Shown here: positions 37,601 to 51,117 of the stretch, one piece after another | Numbering within the stretch: position 1 is the stretch's first letter | How the letters are laid out: each line of letters starts with the position of its first letter | From: Fratercula arctica | Taxonomy: Eukaryota > Chordata > Aves > Charadriiformes > Alcidae | Direction: 5' to 3' | Assembly: GCA_947846985.1 (NCBI GenBank) | Contig: CANTUZ010000007.1 | Span: 32,058,355 to 32,122,354 of the forward strand | DNA length: 64,000 nucleotides | Notes under the pieces: generated by a model | Databases searched by the model: none | What the model saw: only the letters and a program-made list of their open reading frames with translations | What the model was told of the DNA's origin: nothing | Made by a program: the position numbers and the translations under genes

Positions 37601-40600
37601 TCATGTGAGGTTTCAAGGGAACGCTGCCCTCAGTGGAGAAACTCGCAGGGAAGCTGGTCTTGTATTTTTCCCCTACCTGGAGCAACACTGCATTGCAGTG
37701 AGGGCTTTCATACCTTCCCGAATAGTGGAATAGTGTACTTCTGCCCTTTCGTGGAACCTCTACCATAGGAGGGTTAGCTGAATCTGCCTAGAACTTCAGC
37801 TTGGGGTCTCTGGCCTCTCAGTCTGTGGTGTATATTTGGGGAAAAAATATCTGAAATAAGTGGAGGATTCCTGTGCTAGATTTTTATTTTTAAATTGTTC
37901 TTTCAACATTGCCTATTTAAATAAAATTCTGGAGATAGTAGCATTAAAGTGTTCCCCTCATATTCCTGCTGGTCACAGAAAGAGTACAGTAGACACACTG
38001 TGCATCAGGTAAAGGAGCTGGTCTAACCCCAGGTCAGTGTGAGACCTGCCACCAGTTGTACTGGTCTGTCTATGGGGAAGACAGCTGGATTGTGTGGAGG
38101 AGACTAGGTGGGGGAGTTAGATCAGTATGACTACTAAAGAAAGTACCTTGTTGGACTGTGTCTAAAAATCTCACAAAAGCTGTCTGCTGCCACAGTAAGC
38201 CTACGTGCGCTGGAGAAAAAGATGTTTTAGAGCGGCTTTTAAAGTACAATGAGCACCCATAGGGATTAAAGCTACCTTATGTTTTAAAACTATACCAATA
38301 TTAACTTGTGAATTTCTCTTCACCTGTTCACATTCCTCTCCTCTCCTAGAAGGGCAGAAGGAAGAAAACTGTATTTTAGTCAAGTTGGTGAGAGCGTGTC
38401 TGAGTAAGATAGAGTTTTCAGCAAGAGAGACTGACAAGCCAGCCTGAAGATCTCCACAGGGCTGAATTGTGAATGCTGTCCTTGTTCATACCTGTTCTTC
38501 CATGTCGTTTGGATAACCAGTTAATGGTTTTCCTCCTCCTGTGAAATATTTCACAGGATGGCTCAAGGTACTTAACTTTGTTAATGTTTACATTAGATGA
38601 TAGTAACATGCATAACATGTCATGACATTCTTGCTGTGAACAGCAGCTCTTTGCTACGCCCAACAGCAATCCTTCAGTTAATGCAAAGGGAAGGCAAGTC
38701 TACCATAGTTTCAGACAAAATACATATTCTGATTATAGGGCATGCTGCATCTGAATTCCACAGATCACCTAGGCTTATTGTATGCTGTGATCCAGCAGGC
38801 TGGAAAGAAGGTCATATCTGGCCAGGAACTGGAAAAGCAGACTTTCTAGTCAAGTATGAGGAAGACATTAATAGATTAACTAAGAATCATGGTAATTACT
38901 GTCCAAAACTCAGTTTACTTGGAGGCTGAATGCTCACTATTTAACAAGCTAGTTCAAAATCTCAAGAAGAAGAGTAAGTTGTCAGTTTGTATGGATTGGA
39001 GGTTGGTTTTGGAAATTATGGAGTGAGATGGCTGGAGTTTAGAGCTTAATTTTTTGACTAGACTAGTCTATTGCACTGATACCTCTTTTTTTTTTTTTCC
39101 CTTTTTTTTCTTCTTAGCTATGTTCAGTTTAGAAACACACATTAACAGAATATATGTAATTTTGGCTGAGTGTTGAAGCAGTTGCAGCTCTTTTCAAGAT
39201 GTGGTACTATGAAATATTTATCAGTCCTTCTATCAGAGCAAACTTCAAGCTTACCCAACCAGTGGAAAAAGATGAAAAAATTCTCTCTTCCAGAAATCTC
39301 TACAGTTTTTGCACTAATAGTATGTTAGCAGTAATAGTTTAAGGGTGTCTTCAGATGCCATTTGCTTTGCAGTCCATTTCCAGACATTTTTTTGCCTGAA
39401 GGAAGCTGTCAGTAGCAACTCACTCCTAGCCCTTGGCTTTGCTATGGGCCTTCAGGTACATTTCTTTGTCCTAAGAAGATTGAAGGTATCTTGTTATGGG
39501 TACTTATCAAGAAATAATAAACTGAAGAGTTAGAATAATATTAAATGGTGCAGATGGGAAAGAGGGAACATATGAGAATGATTTGTTGAGTCAGAAATAA
39601 CTGTCATTACGTAGAAATAAGATCTTGAGATATGAATTGATAATCCTCAAAAAAAAATCAGTTAGACATTAAGTAATGCAAAGTTCAGAGCTGAATACTG
39701 GCATCATTAGGACTGGGGAACAAAACAAAATAACACTATGCTTCTATAAAAAAAATCTCAGATTTATTCATACCTCGAATGCTGTGTGCACTTCTGATCT
39801 TCCCATTCCTCCCAAAATAAAACGGAGAAGCAGTGACAGTGATCAAAGGCACAGAACAGCCATATAGTGAACAAACAAATGGGCTATATCTCTTCAGGCC
39901 TGAAAAGAGATAACTGGGAGGGAGTGGAGGAGTGTGATGGTGGGCTTTAAAAATACGAGAAGCGTGGAGAAGCAAATAGGCACTCATTTGTTCCAGTATA
40001 AGATCTAATGAAGCTAGCCTTAGATGGGCTTGAAAGGAGATTGGACATGTTTATTTAGAGTAACTTAAAGTAGGAAGTGCCTCCAATTTATAAGATACTG
40101 GGGTTGCTAGCGAGCATTGGAGGTAAGTGTCCTATTCTACTTTTTACTGAACTTCAAAGAACCTCTAAAACATACCAAAAAAATATTGCTCTCTGAGATT
40201 TCTTGCTGTTTCTCCATGGTAGAGTTTCTGAGCAGTAGTGACTAAAATTTGTTGTGAGAGATTTGTTTGCTAGAAATAACCATTACCTTAGAATGTTTCA
40301 TCACAGAGCATCAGAACTGAACTGTTGATTGAATATGATTTCACTGCAATTTAAATAAACATAGCTTTTGCTAACAATATATAGCGCTCAGGTGCGGCAT
40401 AAATGCAATAGTAATTATATTTATATTAAAGCTCTAGTTCTTTCATTTTTTATTAATAAGCTGAAGATTGTGTATAGCTTTTGTGCATGTGGCCTGAAAC
40501 ATTTTCAACTGATGCATAAAAACTGATCTAAAAAAGCAGGCTCGAATAAAAGGCAGGATAAGGACACTCCACTGCAATGCAATTATTCATACCAATTATA

Positions 40601-43600
40601 GACACTAGATTTGCACCACAAATATTGCATGCACAGTGGGTAGTATGAGGGGCTCGGCAAAGTGCCAGGAATGTCTATAATAAACTGGGTCATCTCTTAT
40701 AAGAATGTTGTTATTACACTTCAGAGGTCAGGGGATAAGCAGGGTTTAACCCTGCGCTTGGCAGAACTGCTGATTCAATTTGCTCACAAGGATTGCTTTT
40801 CGGTGTGAGTTGATAGTCTGTTTTCTGCTGGAAGAAGCTGCTTGCTGCTTTTCAAACTGTGGACAACAGAACTGGTAAATGTAGAGCATTCAGCAAATAG
40901 TTAATACTGCTGAGGGTAAAGCCAGCCTCGAAACAGCAAGCAAGGGATCTGAAGAAAGGAGAGGAGAGCTGTATTCATAATAGTTGTTGTAATGAAGTAA
41001 AAATATGAACTGAATTACTGGCTTGTCTTCAGCTATGGAAAGTGTTGTGCTAAATACAATGCTTTTCAGTATTATCTTTTGTTGTTTTTTTCCTATGCTA
41101 ACTGGTGCATAACCATCAATGTAACGATATTTGTAGGACTGTGGGGGTTTTTCTCTTGTTTCCTTGGTTTCTGTGATGATACTAAGCATGAGGAAGTCAT
41201 TAACTAAATTGATGATGTGCAATGTAGAAATTCTATGCCCTGTTTTCTCACAGAAGTCATTGACTTTTGTAAAAGTGTTATGTAGTTTTTGAGCTGCTTA
41301 TAATGCAGGAGTCAAACTTACGTATAGTCTTTGCCAAGGGGATGATCCTGTAATTGAACGTAATTTGCGATTTCCCTAAGAAATTCATGAAAAGGCATAT
41401 GGCACCGTCCGTTACACAAAGGTGAGTTAGTCTGGATCTAAACTTTGTACATCTAGTGAGCGTAAGGGTTGGGACTGATCCCGTTACAGAGGCACAGCAA
41501 GCGAGAGCAGAGTAAGGGCTCTGGGCTGGCGTGAAGGGCTGACACTGTGCGCAGGCATGCCGGCACGCCGCTCCTGCGGGTCACTTAATATGCAGTGACC
41601 TGCCACCCTCTTAGCAACTCCTTTGTGAATCACGGCCCTTCAATGTCGAGAATCTTTCTGGGCGGGGTGGGGGGGGGGCAATGGTAAAATTTCAAGTCCA
41701 GTAACCTGATAGATTGTCTTTCATTGCTGCAAAGACCAGCCAGCTGTATTACACTCATCACTTACGCTGCCAACACATACCTTTCTGAAGACAGCGCTTC
41801 TAGCTTTTCAGAGGCTCAGTTCCTACCTGCTTGGCTGTGTTTAGTAGGTTACTCAGTGCTGATCTTGTTGGAAAAAATGGCAAAAATAAGATACATACTT
41901 GAAAGTAGAAAAGTTCAAGTGGAATGAGAATGCACTGAGTTTGCCAGGGTGGGTTGAGCCAGGCATCAGAGTAAGGCTGCTCTCCTCAACCCTGAGGGGG
42001 ACCTGACTTTTCATACCTCTATTTACACGTGCTTGTTTTTCCCCCTCAGTTTTGTTCCTGTTTTCCAGACTCTTTCATGTGGTGAGTGTTGTGGGGGTTT
42101 TGTTTTTTCTTTCATATCAGTTGACTGGAAAAACTTGTTCTCCATTTCCTTCTCTGACCTGCAATTGGTGTCAGCATGATTCATGTGCTGCTGCACGAAC
42201 TCTTCAGGAACGAGTGAAAGGATAAAGTACCTGGAGTGGCACTAACTGCAACAGCAACAAAAAACCAAAAATACATATTGTCACCTGAAACACTAGGGAT
42301 TATTTTTGACAAGAAGGTAAAACAAAAACTTTAAGTTCTTTTTTCTTTTTTTTTTTCCAACCTCTCCATTTCCACAGTAAGTGGCTGCAAAAGACAACTT
42401 TGGGAATGTAGCTGCAGAGAGTTCCCATAACTTTAAAACATCTACTTTGATCTAAGATGTTGAGACTGACTCTACAACCCTGGTCTTGTAGCGAAATTAT
42501 ATAGCAGCTCTGAGGTGAAAACCAGCAAATAGTGTTTTATCTACTAAGAATCTTATTAAAACACTTGTAGTAGATAATCAGAATTAATATACATCCACCT
42601 GAAATGGAAAAGATATGACACTGCTTTTTTTAAGTAAAATTTTTCAAGGCCCGGTGGTTTTGGTGAACACTGCTTGCGCCACTTAAAATCCTTGTATTTA
42701 GTAAGTAAAAGCTGAGCAGCCACTGCAGCCTTCCTGCAGCACCATCCCTTTGGTAACTACAGGCAGTTATTGCATGTCTTTTGTCTAATGTGGGGTCCAT
42801 TTGCATATCACAAATATACAGCTTTTCTGTTAGCGAGTATTCTTGCCCTATATTGTTTCAGTAGAAGGAGCATTTTCTTAGATAACTGGAAAAATCATGT
42901 GGCAAGCAGAAAATATCTGAACTTACTCCAACATCAGCTCTACTTTCTTTGGTTTTTGTTCTCCTTTGGCCATTGCAACAAATTCGGGGAGAGAAGACAG
43001 CACTAACTGGGGCAGCTTCCTTACAGATGAAGTAATATGAGGCAGATTGCCTTTTGCTTCTCTCTTTTCACCCCTCTGCTGGGGAGGGGGAGTTTCCACA
43101 GCATGTTCCAGGGGTGTTTCTTTAAGCTATGCATATTAAATATGAAGAAACTTTCTATTTTATTTTCCTGGCAAGTGCGGATCGCGGTAAGATGTGTGAG
43201 TGGTGGATTGTTGCAGCAGTGTTGTCAGAGTGAACTCTCCCAAAACCAACGGGGAATGTTACGTAGTTATGTTTTAAAACGCTTGGTATACTTTAGAAGG
43301 TGAAGTTTCCCTGAGCTACCTGTGCATTCAGGAAAGCAGGACAGGCCAGAGTGACTTGTTTCTCCGTGTAGTTTGAGTGTTGCTGCCACGCTCCTGTCTG
43401 CCTTCCCTCTCCTCAGCGCTTGGCTGCCTCTCCCCGACTGCAGAATGAGAAAGAGCTCTTCCCATCACTTTCAGAAGTTACAATCTATTTTTCCAACAGC
43501 TATAAAAGGAGATACGACTGCAGTGATTCAGGAGATAACTCTACTTTTGTTCTTTGAAAATGGCTTGTAGGTAAATGGCTCAGGTCAGGCGTGCAGGAAA

Positions 43601-45172
43601 ACCTGCATCTGCTATGGGTAGATGGGCACCAGGGATTTGGCTTTGGTCAGCGGGGTGCTCTGGAGGTGAAGGCCACTTACTGCACTTTGCCTCTCATCCT
43701 AGAGCAGCCTCGAAATGTGCCAGCTGGATTCCTTTTAGATTAAAATAGACCGCAGTGTGCCATCTGGGAGCGCGTCTCCTGAGCTGCAGCTGCTAAGAGG
43801 TGCTGGGTGAGCAGGAGCAGAGGAGAGCCACTTGCTGGTGGCATGAGCGGTGTGCCCACGAGGAGCTCCTCGGGTCCTGCGATCCCAGCTAATGGATGGG
43901 CAGGGTGAAAACAGCTTCTCTGATTCTGCCAAGAAAATATCTCAGTGCCTGGTAGCAGTTAATAATGGAGCATATTTGGCTACAACAGTTCTGTTGTTTG
44001 TTTTTTTTACTGGACCACCTGGGATTATTTTCAGGAGACAAGGTTTTGATACCACTATTTTATATTCATATATTAAGGAGACTCAAGTGTTTCTAACATT
44101 TTGAGAAATAGTAATTTTTAAAAGAAGAAAACCGCAAGGATTACCATATTCTGAAGATTAGCAGAAATTGAAGCTGATAACTGTACAAGATTGTCAAATG
44201 ATTCTAGTTCTGCAAAATTTCTTTTTACTCCATTTTAAAGTTATTTCATTCTAACTTTTAACAGTTTTTAAATGAGCAAACCCAGATATCAGATATTGAA
44301 ATAATGATTGTCTTACAAAATTGAACTGTTGAAATAATGACAATGACAAATTTGGCACGTGGCTACAATTTACTAGTGCAGACTTTGTTTCATTTATGTA
44401 CTCCTACTAGGAGAGATGGCAAACATGGGCTAATGTAAAGAAACTGTAGATTTTAGATCAAATTCTGAGCTAAAAACTTTTGATAAAGCTTGTAAGTTTG
44501 AATAATAGTGTATGCCCACAACAGTTCAAGAAGTGGCAGGATGTCTAGGATTTGTTTTTCAGTGTTACTCCTTATATCAGTAATCCACTATCACATATTT
44601 TGATAAATATACACAAAGAGTTAGGGAACTCGCAAATAAACAGTGAAACCAATTTAAACTCTGAAGCTTACCAAATAAACATGAAAGTATTCCCTTTAGG
44701 AACTCAGAATCCTTTGAATTATGCATGTATTGTAGTTCGCAGTAAGATAAAAGAACTTTTGGTGGGGGAGGGTGAGAAACTTGAAAAGCTTTAAGGAATA
44801 ATTTGCATAAATTGGGTGGAGAGAGTAAACAGCACAAGGGGAAAACAGTTATTTTCAGTAAGGCCTTACAGAATGAGATAAAACAAAGTAAAAAAAAATC
44901 AGGTGGAGTTGAAACAAAGCTGAGGTCCTTTTAAATTTGCGTTAGCACTGCCATTGCCTTTAAAGCAAATCCCAGGGAACTCTGTACTGCCCTGGATAAA
45001 AAAACAAACTGAAAAAAAAAAAAATTCTTAAGGGAGAGTTAAAAGAGAAGAAAAGCCATGGAGACAGTATAACATGTGTGTCTTACTGTATGCAAGACCT
45101 CTGGAAATCAAATGAACAGCATAAGCAGAATTTTTTTTTTCATCTAACAGTATTTTTTTTTTTATCTTACAG
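34646..45172 (+). other. HDX: HDX intron 4 (largest internal intron)
   Basis: About 10.5 kb without a recognisable exon. Contents seen: T-rich tracts (for example 34963-34973, 35829-35840, 39086-39109), a GC-richer patch at 41490-41600, a G-run near 41664-41678 and another moderately GC-rich patch at 43590-43880. No CR1 3' tail or LTR was found. Short open frames are unremarkable. Confidence 0.7.
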
Positions 45173-45319
45173 TTACAGGACCGCACACAATTTAGTGACC
45201 GAGATTTAGCTACCCTAAAGAAATACTGGGACAATGGTATGACCAGCCTGGGCTCAGTCTGCAGAGAGAAAATTGAAGCTGTGGCTGCAGAATTAAATGT
45301 TGACTGTGAAATAGTGCGG
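45173..45319 (+). CDS. HDX: HDX coding exon 5: first part of homeodomain 2
   Basis: 147 nt, residues 443-491, phase 0 at both ends (ATCTTACAG|TTA and GTGCGG|GTAAGA). It encodes helices 1 and 2 of the second homeodomain, starting LQDRTQFSDRDL and containing YWDNGMT (460-466). It has exactly the same length as coding exon 2 and aligns with it without gaps: by my count 15 of 49 residues are identical, including R4, F7, L15, Y18, NGMT (21-24), C30, I34, A38, E40, D44 and VR (48-49). The Phe-to-Trp spacing is again 44 residues. Confidence 0.97.
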
Positions 45320-47383
45320 GTAAGAAATCTAGAGTCTTCCCCTATCTTGTCGCAGAAGCAAAAATAGGACAGATGAAAGCCTTTAAAAATTTCATGAGGA
45401 AGCTTGAAATAGATTTCACATATTACATAATGAATGACCACGTTGGGAAGTGCTCTCTTACTCCTTCTGCAGCCTATATATAGAAAAAAGCCCTCAGGTA
45501 AGAGTCTTATTGATCAGCAGCAGGAGTAGCACTACGAGTGGTTTGACATTCTCTTTAGATTTGAGTGAGGTTTTAAGTAAAAGCGTCACATTGTTTAGGG
45601 ATATCCTAGAAGACTGAAAAGTGCTATTTATATTGCTATTAAGAAACACAAAAAAAGCCTTTCTAAAGATACAGGGAAAATATTTCTTGTTAATGCTTAT
45701 AGGAAAAAAATCATTGTAAACATATGAAAGAAAATGCTCAAAAGTAGGAAAAAAATATATTACTAGACTGTCTTGAAGCCAGGTTGAGATGTGACAGAGG
45801 GCAAAGGGTACTGTGAAGAATTTTGGGTCACGAGTTTGCTGGTCTGTATAGGTGTCATTGAGGAAGGATTGCTTTAGAAAGTATGGGTTTGGTGTGGATA
45901 ACCCGATTCCTGAGAACCACTCCCCATCATCTGTTCCAGAGGTCGGGAAGTTTGGTACAGCACCAGTTGTTGCCACTGTATTCCCAATTGCCAGACCTAC
46001 ATCATCACTCTCAAACTGTGGGTGTCTTGTTTGCTCAGTGTTTCCATTCGTCAGAGAATAGTCCGACTGTCTTTGCAGTCAGTACAGAAACGTGATTGGA
46101 GTCTTCCTTTCCCTCTTAACAGGCGTGAAAATTGTGACTAGTCCTTTCAGCCTTCATCCTTTTTTTCCACCTCTCTCTTAAAATTCTGACATTGCTACAA
46201 AAGTGGAACTAGGAGCCCTTATTTGAAACTCTTCTTTTGTGGAGAACTCTCTTGGGTTAGTATATCAAAATGGTACCAAAGCTACTTTCAGTATTGAACG
46301 CTAATTCGGTTACTTGCTTGCTTTCCTGAGCACATATAAATTATAAAAAAATAAATTGTGCTTTTGGAGGCTGAAAAGAATTACTCTTTTCTCTGTAGAG
46401 AATAAAGCTGCTCTATATTTTCCAAGCTCTTCAGTTTGCTTTCTGAAAGGTGAAGCTGTTTCCACTGACAGCATCTCAAAATGGACTCCTGTATATGAAA
46501 TACCTTATTCATAGGACAGTAATACTGACACTCGTGCTTCACCTCCCTTACTTTGTTCCCTTAAGAACATCCTTATTGGCACGCACAGGATGACAGTGTG
46601 GAGTTCTGTACACATCTTTCAGTAGCATCTGCTGGAAATGCTTTTGTCTTCAGGGCAGATGTACTAGGCTCTGATCAACTCCCTAAGACTCTCTGGCATA
46701 ACCTATTTTAGAACATGCACACGTGAATGAACAAAAAGATTTCTTTTCCTCATAGTAACTGGTGTTGTTACCAGTATCTGTCTTAACTCTGCCTCTGGTT
46801 CCTCTATATGGCAGACTTGAGAACTATAGCAAGAATTAGATGGGGGTTGGTCCTTCACCATGCTGAATTATTATTTTTGTTTGTAAGGGCTGAATTAATG
46901 CTACAGCACGTGCATGATCTTCAGTGATTCCTGTTGTCTTTTCTCTAAGGCATGTTGTGTGTGTCCCAGCTGTAGGACAGGTATTTTCCATCATGTGCTC
47001 TAGAGGATCTGTCTTAAGTTTGTTTTGGGATCTCTATAGGCACATCGTATCGTGTCTCTCTCCTTACCTGCCAACCTGCGTTTTCTTCGGTAGGAAGCAC
47101 TGAGGTCTGGAGGTCAGTGTACAGCATCGTCTCCTTCTCGTGAGTCAGGACACGGCAGCGATGCAGTCAGCTGCGAGGCATGAGCGAACCACAGCAGCTC
47201 TACCCTGCACTGCACGCTCAGCCAACAAGAGTTGGACTGAGGACGCTTCTGGAAAAATCTTTCCGCTTTCAGTACTTTGCTGCCTTTGTGTTTCACTGTA
47301 CCTTCAGTTCTAGGCAGCGTGCAGCTAGCAACTCTTTCTCCATTTGTGATGTGAATAAAATAAATGTAGTATATGTAAAGTAG

Positions 47384-47540
47384 TAATAAGTATATATATA
47401 AAAAACCAATGAAATATATATACATCAAATAATACACACAAAAAATATAAAATATATTATAAATAATATAGTTTCATATAAATATATATAAACATATATA
47501 ACTGTAAAATATTTATATATGCATATAATATCACTAGTTT
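47384..47540. repeat. AT-rich low-complexity block
   Basis: Dense TATA/ATAT alternation with very few G or C over about 150 bp inside intron 5. It resembles a degraded AT dinucleotide microsatellite and can melt or form cruciforms easily. Confidence 0.8.
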
Positions 47541-50500
47541 TAATACAATTAAATACATGTCCTCATTTTTCCCTTTTTTAATAGATTTTTTAAAAAGGAA
47601 ATTCATGCTTTGTCCATGTAGATTTTGCCATTCCAGACATACAAATGATTGATCCTTATGACCCATAATGTCCTGAAAGATCCCCAGTACAAAGGCAGTG
47701 TCAAATGTGCTTTCCAGTACAAGGAAAGATAATGTTTGCCACTATGCATAGTTCCATTGAATTTGATCTTTTAATGTTGAACAGAACATTTTATTCCATA
47801 GTTTTTGTACTTCTAGTAGGAGAGTGGACTTGCAAAGTGATTGCTGGTTTTACCTTAACATCAGGCACACTTGCACCCTTAAATGTCTTTCACGTCTTCC
47901 CAAGACACCAAAATAAACCCTTTTATGTCACCTTTAAATACGTGAGCTCTGGCCAGTACTTCATTACATTTAGAATATTTATTTTGCTTACATTATAATT
48001 ATTGCTGATTACACCTGTTGGGGGGGGAGGGGTTACACATTTTTATATTTCTCTTGACTAATTTTATTCATCCGTACCAAAATAGTGTCTGAAAGCAGAA
48101 TAACCGCCTTGGCAGCAAGACATTAGATGGTTGAGAAAGATGGATGACAATTATTAAACTCCTCAAATTTATGAGAAATATAAGGAAAATGCATGACTTT
48201 TTTTTTTTTTTTAAATAGAACATCAAGCTTTCATTCATAAAAGGTCAAAAGCTACTCCAAGGCACCCACCACAGGCTAAAGACACCCCCTCCTGTTTCCC
48301 AGCAGCTCATCAGATTAAAGCTGGATTACGGAAGGTAGTGCTTCAGTCTGAGTTTAGCAACAAAATCAAGCAGTTGCAGCAGAAAGGCCGCTCATTCTTC
48401 ACAGCTGACGAACCCTGTTCTTGTTGGGGGCTCTCGGCCTAATCTAGATCCAGTTTAGGATGAAGAGACAGTGGAAAAGCAACTCGGAATATCCCATCTT
48501 CATTTTTTCAGTTAAGTGGGATTTCTGAAGGCTCCAAGCTAGAATCTTTCTAGCGCATTGACACCCTAACCTCGATATCTGGAGAGCTGTAATCGCGCTT
48601 CTCAAGTGGCTCCCTGCCAGTCCACTTACTTACAGGCAGCCTGAGGGCAGGCATATGCTGGCTCTGTCTGCCTGGCCTCTAGCTCTTCTGCCCTAACTCT
48701 TGCTGGTCATCTGTTCCCTGGCAGCTGGGGGAGTTGCTGCTGAGTTCATTGCTGGCTGCAGTAAGTAGGCTTAATGAGACTGATCACATGCACTTTACAG
48801 ATGTTGTTTGAAGCTCTTAAGGAGGTAATATTTTAGGGATATAATTAGAATTATTACATAGTTTCCTACATAGAAATACTAGTCTGTTTTTACATTCTTC
48901 ATTTTACTGCTCCAGAATATTCACTGTTAAATGCAGCATGCAGGATAAGGAAGCTTATTACTTTTGTTGCCCATTTTAATTTGAGACACTATAAAAATAT
49001 CTTCTATGACATGTTCAGTATGTTGAATGAAAGATTTTTCTGCCTTGAAGGGCAAATCTTCCTTTCTCAAGTGACTCATTTTTTTGCTGATTTTTTTTAG
49101 AAAAAAGAAGTAGATCTGCTTTTAAATTTTGCAGTTGTTAGCACTATTACCATCATAAGATTATGAGGAAACTTAAAGAATGGCAATGCAGTGTTTGTAA
49201 ACAAGAGAAATAGATCTGTAAGGGGATACTTTTTTCTTTTTTTTTTTTTTTTCTCCACAGACTGTATATAATGCACAGAAATATCTAGGTAGCTTTCTCG
49301 TTTGTATTCTTCAAAGAGGAAAATCAATAAGCTGGGAAAGCGAATATCACCCAACAAAAATGATTTGCCAAAAATAGTGTTAAGCATGTCATCTTTTAGC
49401 TAATTAAAGAGACTCAGCTGGCACAGCATGAAGCTGTCTTTAATAGTTGGGACTGCTGTCAATGTTTCTTAATTTTTCTATTTGATAATCGAGGTAGTAT
49501 AAATAAAAACTTTTTCACTAAACTTTTTCATGCTATCTATCAGAACTGTAGCTAAAGAAAGTGTGACGGGGAAGAGGAACAGTGCAGGTATTTCTGAAAT
49601 AAAGCCAGAGTAATGTTGTTTAGTGTATCTTTAAAGAAAAAAATCCTGTATTATTTTAATGTGGTTGGTAAACTCTGGAACATAGACCTTATGGAAGGGA
49701 TGTGCATTTTGCCATACCATGATCATATGTTTTCAAAAGTAGGAACCGCCTATGCTTTCTGAAGGTATTTTAGATAAATCCAGATATCTGTAATTTTAGC
49801 AGTCCAGAAATTCCAGCACTGAGCAACGTGGATGGTCCCACTAGCGCTGTCAGCACTGCTCCTACTGTGTTGTAGATGGTGTGGAGGAGGGAGAGAGCCA
49901 AGTCAAGACGACTGGGAGTTAGCAGTTGGCAGAGACATTGATTCCTGACTCTGAGAGGGGATTTTGGATGCCAGTGGAGAACTTCCTTGGATGGAACTAA
50001 GTGTCTGAGTACAAGAGCTGTTAAGTAGAAATGAGATTGGATGAGAAGTCAAAAGCCTGAGTAATGCAAAGGCAGGGAAAGAGTAAGAGGTGAAGAGTTA
50101 CAGACAATTCTTATTACATCATGTTAAACTCTATTTTGAGTTTTTAATAATTTTTAGTGTATTCTTTTCTTTATCAGAGAAAGCAAGTTAATAACAGTTA
50201 TACAGATCCACTTGCAGAATTTTGAATTTGATTTTTTGTTTTCTTTTTTGAGACTGTCAGTTCTATTGATGTAAAATGAACTTAAAGCATCCATACCATC
50301 TGATCATGAATGGTTTTCCAAGTTCCTTGGTCCTGGACCTGTTTCATCTCCCACCACTGTTTACAGTATACTCATATACCTTACTGCAAGCAACGTTTCT
50401 TAAAGACTTGTCTTCCAACCAAAGACGACTGAAGGATAATATTGCTCTGAGCCAAATTCTGCTAAGTTATGTTCTGTCATCGAAGCGTAGTGATGTAGAG

Positions 50501-50637
50501 CTACCACCTTGGACAAATTCTTCTGTGCTGTAAGAAATCCTAGAACAGGAGGGCCGTTTGGGTCACTGGATGCTTTAGTCCCCTTGTGGAAGTTGCAAAG
50601 TGGGAGAACCTGGATCAAAAATCTTATGTTAAATTTG

Positions 50638-50935
50638 TTGAATAATTTAGGTGGGGAGGGACCTTACAAGGTCACCTAGTCCTACTCTTTATTTAGAGCA
50701 GGATTGACTTCAGAGTTAGGTCAGGTTTCTCAGGATGTTGTCCAGTAAAATGTTGAGTACCTCCAAGGTTGGAGATGCCAAGACTTCTATGGACAAACTG
50801 TTACCGTGCCTCACTGTGAAGCATTATTTTTTCTTTTTTCTTAATTCCAGTCAGAGCTTCCTTTGCTGCGACTTGTGACTATTGCTTCTTTTCCTTTTGC
50901 TATGCACTTTCCCTTTTCCCTTGAATTGGAGGACT
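50638..50935 (-). mobile_element. CR1-type LINE fragment, inverted orientation
   Basis: Read on the plus strand it shows the reverse complement of a CR1 3' end: AATTTAGGTGGGGAGGGACC, then AAGGTCACCTAGTCC, TGTTGAGTACCTCCAAGG and, near the far end, a TTGCTGCGACTTGTG block that matches the usual CR1 pattern. Divergence is considerable, so it is older than the 5.1-5.6 kb copy. It lies in intron 5, antisense to HDX and about 180 bp before exon 6. Boundaries are approximate. Confidence 0.75.
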
Positions 50936-51117
50936 GAGCCTGGACAGTATTCTGGGAAGCAGCCTCATGAGAGTCAAATACGGGGGAATAATCACCTCCC
51001 TTCAATTACTGGCTATGCTCTTGTTCCTGTAGTATAGATGTGCTGATTTCACTTGGTTGTGGGCCTGTTGCTTTTGTTATAGTTTCTGATATCATTCATG
51101 TTTATTTCTCTTACAAG

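Larger units (their letters stand above)
45320..51117 (+). other. HDX: HDX intron 5
   Basis: Contains the AT-rich patch 47384-47540 and an inverted-orientation CR1 fragment at 50638-50935, annotated separately. A stop-to-stop open frame without ATG (48215-48442) follows a T-run and a TAG. The minus-strand frame 45494-45976 (160 codons) has no recognisable domain. Nothing else supportable was found. Confidence 0.75.

Noticed and set aside
45494..45976. 160-codon minus-strand open frame in intron 5
   Set aside because: The first residues look protein-like but the rest is hydrophobic low-complexity sequence; no family match and no promoter.
51040..51117. Open frame with an ATG leading into HDX exon 6
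   Set aside because: Same situation: 26 intron codons before a good acceptor. Exon 5 supplies the matching first half of homeodomain 2.
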